NCBI GenBank assembly: GCA_905215115.1
Contig: CAJMOP010000082.1
Span: 1 to 8,828 of the forward strand
From: an uncultured bacterium
GTDB taxonomy: Bacteria > Actinomycetota > Coriobacteriia > Coriobacteriales > Coriobacteriaceae
Direction: 5' to 3'
Length of the DNA stretch: 8,828 bases
Each line of letters begins with the position of its first letter. Position 1 is the first letter of the stretch. Below, in pieces: positions 5,973-8,828 of this stretch. The notes beneath the pieces are model-generated. The model was not told the origin of the DNA. It saw nothing but the letters and a program-made list of their open reading frames with translations, and did no database searches. The translations under genes were made by a program, and so were the position numbers.

Positions 5973-6163
5973 AGGTGCGGAAAATAATGAACAAAGTTAT
6001 AAGAACTGTACGTTAATGAGTGACCATCGACTTCCAATTTGGCGCTAGCTGACGGTGATTAGGAAGTTTCAAGTCGAGTTTTGCCGATTTCGACCAAGAA
6101 TCGCTGCTACTAAAAAGGTAACAGTACTCATATTTGCCCTTTTTTGGCCACAAGCCCTAAAAC
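5965..6163. other. Gene-free, AT-richer stretch with several hairpins
   Basis: About 200 bases with no supportable gene and lower GC than the surroundings. Visible dyads are GACTTCCAAT (6029-6038) against ATTAGGAAGTT (6058-6068, one bulged A) and GTCGA/TCGAC (6073-6077 and 6090-6094). TGAGTACTGTCAC at 5943-5955 recurs inverted as GTAACAGTACTCA at 6118-6130, with one mismatch in 13. A 20-codon leftward frame (6131-6069) has no good ribosome-binding site. Options are the long 3' UTR of the small gene, a small RNA ending at the 5933-5964 terminator, or a short mobile repeat bounded by the inverted copies. Confidence 0.4.
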
Positions 6164-6212
6164 AAGCCTCGCCAAGGTCGGGAAGCGGGCCAAATCGCCG
6201 GCCTCGAGGCTT
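6159..6212 (-). terminator. Weak terminator-like hairpin after the small leftward gene
   Basis: CGAGGCTT (6205-6212) and AAGCCTCG (6164-6171) are complementary with a long loop. Read leftward, the stem is followed by GTTTTAG. The stem begins within the stop codon of the small gene. GCCTCGAGGC (6201-6210) is a competing perfect palindrome. It is weaker than the hairpin at 5933-5964, so read-through to that site is plausible. Confidence 0.4.
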
Positions 6213-6465
6213 ATTCCACCGTTCCGTAGACGGCGCCCCAGCCGTGGGCAGCCAAGGCGGAGTTGAGCTGGTCGCACAGCGACCGGCGATCGTAGCAGCC
6301 GGGCGGCAAAAGGTTCACGATTTCCATGAGGTCGGGTGCCAAGTCGACGATTTCGGCCTGCACGATTAGGTCAAGCCGGTCGATGGCGTGGCGGTCGTAA
6401 AACAGTCCGTCGACCAGGCGCTGCAGGTCACCGAATTCCTCGGCCTGGAACAATCCGTACTCCAT
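6211..6465 (-). CDS. Small 84-residue protein of unknown function
   Basis: I do not recognise a family. The start is well set: AGGAGG stands 4 nt before the ATG at 6465. The frame also extends to 6495 but without a site there. The product is acidic and soluble, with no signal peptide and no long membrane segment. It looks compact: MEYGLFQAEEFGDLQRLVDG at the start, an amphipathic middle (DLIVQAEIVDLAPDLMEIVN), LPPGCYDRR, then a probable helix and HGWGAVYG near the end. Two cysteines (57 and 64) are present without a metal-site pattern. It is divergent from the aminotransferase gene with about 150 bp between, and followed by the structured non-coding stretch. The strong ribosome-binding site and clean reading frame argue that it is real. 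Function cannot be inferred. Confidence 0.75.
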   Translation of the reverse strand: MEYGLFQAEEFGDLQRLVDGLFYDRHAIDRLDLIVQAEIVDLAPDLMEIVNLLPPGCYDRRSLCDQLNSALAAHGWGAVYGTVE

Positions 6466-6567
6466 AGTGCCTCCTTGGGCGCCCCACGCCGGCATGCGCG
6501 GCGATTCGTAATTTATTGCGATGGACTTAATCTATCACGGCTTCATAACGTTGCGGCGGTGGCGGTC

Positions 6568-6573
6568 TATACT
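6568..6573 (+). promoter_or_regulatory. -10 box of the aminotransferase gene
   Basis: TATACT, five of six to consensus, ends 41 nt before the ATG at 6615, giving a leader of about 35 nt. No convincing -35 is present at 16-18 nt. The rest of the divergent gap (6466-6614) has a CGCCG/CGGCG hairpin (6487-6491 and 6499-6503) near the small gene, but no clear leftward promoter. Confidence 0.55.
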
Positions 6574-6614
6574 TAGACGAACTGCAACGTCCCGCTTCGC
6601 GAAAGGTCGCACCC

Positions 6615-7919
6615 ATGCAGACGATCTACCAGAAGATGGAAACCACCGAACTCGATGCCGCCATCGAGGCGCTCAAGGCCGAGGTCGCCGAGGTCAAGGC
6701 CAAGGGTCTGGCGCTCGATATGGCCCGCGGCAAGCCGTCGCCCTCCCAGGTGGACATCTCGCGCCCCATGCTCGATATCCTCAACGCCGATGCCGATCTG
6801 CACGACGGCAGCGTCGACTGCTCCAACTACGGCTGCTTCGAGGGTATTCCTTCGGCACGCAAGTTGGCAGGGGAGTTCCTGGGCTGCCCCGCCGAGCAGA
6901 CGCTCGTGCTGGGCTCGTCGAGCCTGCTGATCGAGCACGACATCGCTGGCATGTTCTGGCGCTGCGGCTCGTGCGGCAGCGAGCCCTGGGATGCCTACGA
7001 GGCCGCGCACGACGGCAAGAAGGTCAAGTTCCTGTGTCCGGTTCCCGGTTACGATCGCCACTTTGGAATTACCGCTGACCTGGGTATCGAGAACGTCCCC
7101 GTCGCGATGACCGACAACGGCCCCGATATGGACGAGATCGAGCGCCTCGTTGCCGCCGACGATTCCATCAAGGGCATCTGGTGCGTGCCCAAGTATTCCA
7201 ACCCCACGGGTATCACCTTTAGCGAGGACACTGTGCGCCGCTTGGTCGAGATGCCCACGGCCGCGCCCGATTTCCGCATCTTCTGGGACAACGCCTACTG
7301 CGTGCACGACCTGTACGATGAGACCGACGAGCTCGCCAACATCTTCGATCTTGCCCGCACGGCGGGCACCGAGGACCGCGTGGTGGCATTCGCCTCGACG
7401 TCCAAGATCACTTTCCCGGGTGCCGGTATCGGCTTTATCGGTGCGAGCCCCGCGGTTATCGCGGAGTTCTCCAAGCGCCTGAAGGCCGGCCTCATCAGCG
7501 CCGATAAGCTCAACCAACTGCGCCACGTGCGTTTCCTTCCCACCATCGAGGCGGTCAAGGAGCACATGAAAAAGCATGCCGAGTTCTTGCGCCCGCGCTT
7601 TGAGGCCGTTGAGCGCAAGCTCACCGAGGGCCTGGGCGAGACGGGCTGCGCTACCTGGACGCATCCTCGCGGCGGCTACTTTGTAAGCTTCGATGGTCCC
7701 GAGGGCTCGGCTCAAAAGGTCGCCGCGCTTTGTGCCGACCTGGGCGTCAAGCTCACGCCGGCCGGTGCTACCTGGCCCTATGGCAAGGACCCGCGCGACA
7801 CCAACATCCGCATCGCGCCGAGCTATCCCACGGTCGAGGACCTGGAGGCCGCGCTCGATGTGCTGGTGCTGGCCGTTAAGCTCGTCGCTGCCGAGCTTGC
7901 GCGTGCCGAGCGCGCCTAA
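6615..7919 (+). CDS. PLP-dependent aminotransferase, aspartate aminotransferase type Ic
   Basis: Fold-type I enzyme of 434 residues, resembling the actinobacterial aspartate aminotransferases (type Ic) that exchange amino groups between aspartate and 2-oxoglutarate. Active-site landmarks are clear. PVPGYDRHF (142-150) is the substrate and cofactor loop. PKYSNPTG has Asn196, and WDNAY has Asp225 (pyridine nitrogen) and Tyr228. STSKITFPGAGIG has Lys264, the Schiff-base lysine. NIRIAPSYP has Arg399, which binds the substrate carboxylate. Length and the extended N-terminal helix (residues 9-30) fit type Ic better than the shorter AspC type. The ATG at 6615 follows GAAAGG. It is likely soluble and serves aspartate and glutamate metabolism. 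Exact substrate preference is not settled by sequence. The downstream STAS gene is 51 nt away with its own possible promoter. Confidence 0.9.
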   Translation: MQTIYQKMETTELDAAIEALKAEVAEVKAKGLALDMARGKPSPSQVDISRPMLDILNADADLHDGSVDCSNYGCFEGIPSARKLAGEFLGCPAEQTLVLGSSSLLIEHDIAGMFWRCGSCGSEPWDAYEAAHDGKKVKFLCPVPGYDRHFGITADLGIENVPVAMTDNGPDMDEIERLVAADDSIKGIWCVPKYSNPTGITFSEDTVRRLVEMPTAAPDFRIFWDNAYCVHDLYDETDELANIFDLARTAGTEDRVVAFASTSKITFPGAGIGFIGASPAVIAEFSKRLKAGLISADKLNQLRHVRFLPTIEAVKEHMKKHAEFLRPRFEAVERKLTEGLGETGCATWTHPRGGYFVSFDGPEGSAQKVAALCADLGVKLTPAGATWPYGKDPRDTNIRIAPSYPTVEDLEAALDVLVLAVKLVAAELARAERA

Positions 7920-7933
7920 CGCGCGGCTTCCCG

Positions 7934-7968
7934 TACTATCCGCACTTTCGATACGTAAAGGAGCGTAT
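7934..7968 (+). promoter_or_regulatory. STAS gene promoter and ribosome-binding-site hairpin
   Basis: TACTAT (7934-7939) is a possible -10, 31 nt before the start codon. ATACG (7951-7955) and CGTAT (7964-7968) can form a 5-bp stem whose 8-nt loop, TAAAGGAG, contains the whole Shine-Dalgarno sequence. No terminator stands between the aminotransferase stop and this gene, so read-through is also possible. Confidence 0.4.
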
Positions 7969-7970
7969 AC

Positions 7971-8285
7971 ATGGATTTGGGTATTTCCACCAACCCCACG
8001 CCAGAGCTCTACACCATTAAGGTAACCGGCGAGATCGATATCTCTAACGCCGATAGCCTGCGCAATGCCATCGACCTGGCACTCGAGCAGCCCACCGAGG
8101 CCGTTGAGCTCGATTTTGCCCAGGTGAGCTACATTGATTCGACGGGCATTGGCGTGCTCGTGGGCGCCGCGCACCACGCGGTTGACCACGGCAAGCGCTT
8201 TAGCTGCACCAATGTGCAGCCCCCGGTGATGCGCGTGGTTCAGCTGTTGGGTGTCGACCAGGAGATTTCGATCACCGCTGCATAA
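7971..8285 (+). CDS. STAS-domain protein, anti-sigma factor antagonist type (SpoIIAA/RsbV-like)
   Basis: Small cytosolic single-domain protein of 104 residues, the normal size for this family. The pattern runs from a beta strand around YTIKVTGEIDISNADSLRNAI (14-34) through LDFAQVSYIDSTGIGVLVGA (47-66). DSTGIG holds Ser57, the usual phosphorylation site (with Thr58). Known members bind an anti-sigma kinase when unphosphorylated and so release a sigma factor. Other STAS proteins are parts of transport or signalling complexes. Here no RsbW/SpoIIAB kinase, sigma factor or phosphatase gene is adjacent, so its partner is unknown. The ATG at 7971 has AAAGGAG 7 nt upstream. Confidence 0.9.
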   Translation: MDLGISTNPTPELYTIKVTGEIDISNADSLRNAIDLALEQPTEAVELDFAQVSYIDSTGIGVLVGAAHHAVDHGKRFSCTNVQPPVMRVVQLLGVDQEISITAA

Positions 8286-8328
8286 TCTTTGCCCCAAAAG
8301 GGCGTGCCGTTTGGCATATGTTTGTGAT

Positions 8329-8362
8329 GCGCTCGGACGTTTTGGCGTCCGGGCGCTATACT
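8329..8362 (+). promoter_or_regulatory. tatA promoter: 11-bp dyad abutting the -10 box
   Basis: GCGCTCGGACG (8329-8339) pairs with CGTCCGGGCGC (8346-8356), all 11 positions including one G-T, around TTTTGG. The -10 hexamer TATACT (8357-8362) begins at the next base. The -35 position falls within the dyad and has no TTGACA-like word. It may be the terminator of the STAS gene, though no T-run follows, or an operator. Confidence 0.55.
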
Positions 8363-8437
8363 TGACCGAATGAATAGACGAGTTCCGGCCGAATGGCGCG
8401 GTGCGGGCTCGAATCACATCGAGCCTTGGAGGTATGT

Positions 8438-8828
8438 GTGTTTGGTATTGGAGAAGGTGAGCTGGCAATCATCGTGGTCTTCGGCTTTTTGCTGTTTGGC
8501 CCGGATAAGCTCCCGCAGATGGGCCGTACGATCGGCCGTGCCATCCGTCAGTTCCGCGAGACGCAGGAAAAGATGACGGCGGTTGTCCAGTCCGAGATCA
8601 TCGATCCGGTAAGCGAGGCCGCTTCGGCTCCGGTCAAGCCCAAGAAGGCTGCCGTCGATGACGATTCCGATGCGGACGAGGATGCTGCCGAGACGGTAGC
8701 GCCCGCCAAGAAGGAGACCTTTGCCGAGCGTCGTGCCCGCCTTGCTGCCGAGAAGGCCGCGAGCGAGGCTGCCGCCGAGGGCGAGGGTGCTGCTGAGGAG
8801 TCCGAGGCCGAGGGTGCCGAGGCCGAGC
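8438..8828 (+). CDS. tatA: TatA/TatB-type twin-arginine translocase subunit, 3' end beyond the window
   Basis: Membrane component of the Tat system, which exports folded proteins with twin-arginine signals. The first 130 codons are present and no stop is reached. A single N-terminal membrane segment (about 8-21, LAIIVVFGFLLFG) follows GEGE. Then come the hallmark FGPDKLP hinge (20-26) and the amphipathic helix MGRTIGRAIRQFRETQEKM. The FGP form of the hinge leans to TatB, the short N-terminus to TatA; sequence alone does not separate them. After about residue 60 the chain becomes low-complexity and strongly acidic, Ala/Glu/Asp-rich with Lys/Arg patches such as AERRARLAAEKAA. The start is a GTG: GGAGG (8428-8432) lies 5 nt before it. 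The nearby ATG at 8434 is in another frame that stops at once. TatC would be expected downstream. Confidence 0.88.
   Translation, partial: MFGIGEGELAIIVVFGFLLFGPDKLPQMGRTIGRAIRQFRETQEKMTAVVQSEIIDPVSEAASAPVKPKKAAVDDDSDADEDAAETVAPAKKETFAERRARLAAEKAASEAAAEGEGAAEESEAEGAEAE

Noticed and set aside
6069..6131. Leftward mini-frame of 20 codons (starts MSTVTFLVAA)
   Set aside because: Too short, with only a weak upstream G-run. It coincides with the inverted-repeat segment, so a repeat or RNA explains it better. Ribosome profiling would decide.
6055..6369. Rightward 104-codon frame over the non-coding stretch and the small gene
   Set aside because: No ribosome-binding site, and it overlaps the better-supported leftward gene at 6211-6465.
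8434..8460. ATG at 8434 as the tatA start
   Set aside because: This frame meets a TGA after eight codons. The Tat frame begins at the GTG at 8438.
6573..8468. Leftward open frame of 631 codons antisense to the aminotransferase and STAS genes
   Set aside because: It is a codon-bias shadow: the sense genes carry intact active-site motifs, and the antisense product shows no family features.
1..8828. tRNA, rRNA, CRISPR array, insertion sequence or prophage
   Set aside because: No cloverleaf, regular spaced repeats, transposase, integrase or phage gene was seen.

Overview
The window is about 60% GC and packed with complete housekeeping and transport genes on both strands. Protein style, codon use and gene types point to a Gram-positive, high-GC gut anaerobe of the Coriobacteriia, most likely Collinsella. 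That placement is recognition of style, not a search result. I see no phage, insertion sequence, CRISPR array, rRNA or tRNA.

Left block (1-3119), hexose metabolism. A GntR/HutC-type regulator (1106-1825) and a class I mannose-6-phosphate isomerase, manA (98-1030), read leftward as a probable two-gene operon. It ends at a hairpin at 1-25. A ROK-family sugar kinase (2166-3119) reads rightward from the shared 340-bp intergenic region, which holds several dyads and both promoters. The likely logic is a sugar-phosphate-sensing regulator controlling itself, the isomerase and perhaps the kinase. Together these could feed glucose or mannose into fructose-6-phosphate.

Middle block (3120-5964). ppaC, a manganese-dependent family II inorganic pyrophosphatase (3288-4211), has its own promoter and a textbook terminator. 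It is followed by nhaA, a Na+/H+ antiporter (4479-5837), whose short leader carries a hairpin with a U-tract. The hairpin could also pair with the bases just before the start codon. A very strong hairpin at 5933-5964 lies between nhaA and the next leftward gene, and its U-tract faces the leftward transcript.

Non-coding stretch (5965-6210). This is an AT-richer, gene-free region with several hairpins. It contains a 13-nt segment complementary to the terminator loop at 5943-5955. It may be a long 3' UTR, a small RNA or a small repeat element, and it is the least explained part of the window.

Right block (6211-8828). A leftward gene for an 84-residue protein of unknown function diverges from a PLP-dependent aspartate aminotransferase of type Ic (6615-7919). 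Then come a small STAS-domain anti-sigma factor antagonist (7971-8285) and the start of a TatA/TatB-type protein-export gene (8438 to the edge). The Tat gene uses a GTG start and has an unusually acidic Ala/Glu-rich tail.

Most genes have a good Shine-Dalgarno site (GGAGG or AAAGG) and a TATACT- or TACCAT-like -10 box, generally 30-45 nt before the start codon. Most lack a convincing -35 box. Functions of the known enzyme families are secure. Regulatory claims are readings of dyads and motifs by eye.
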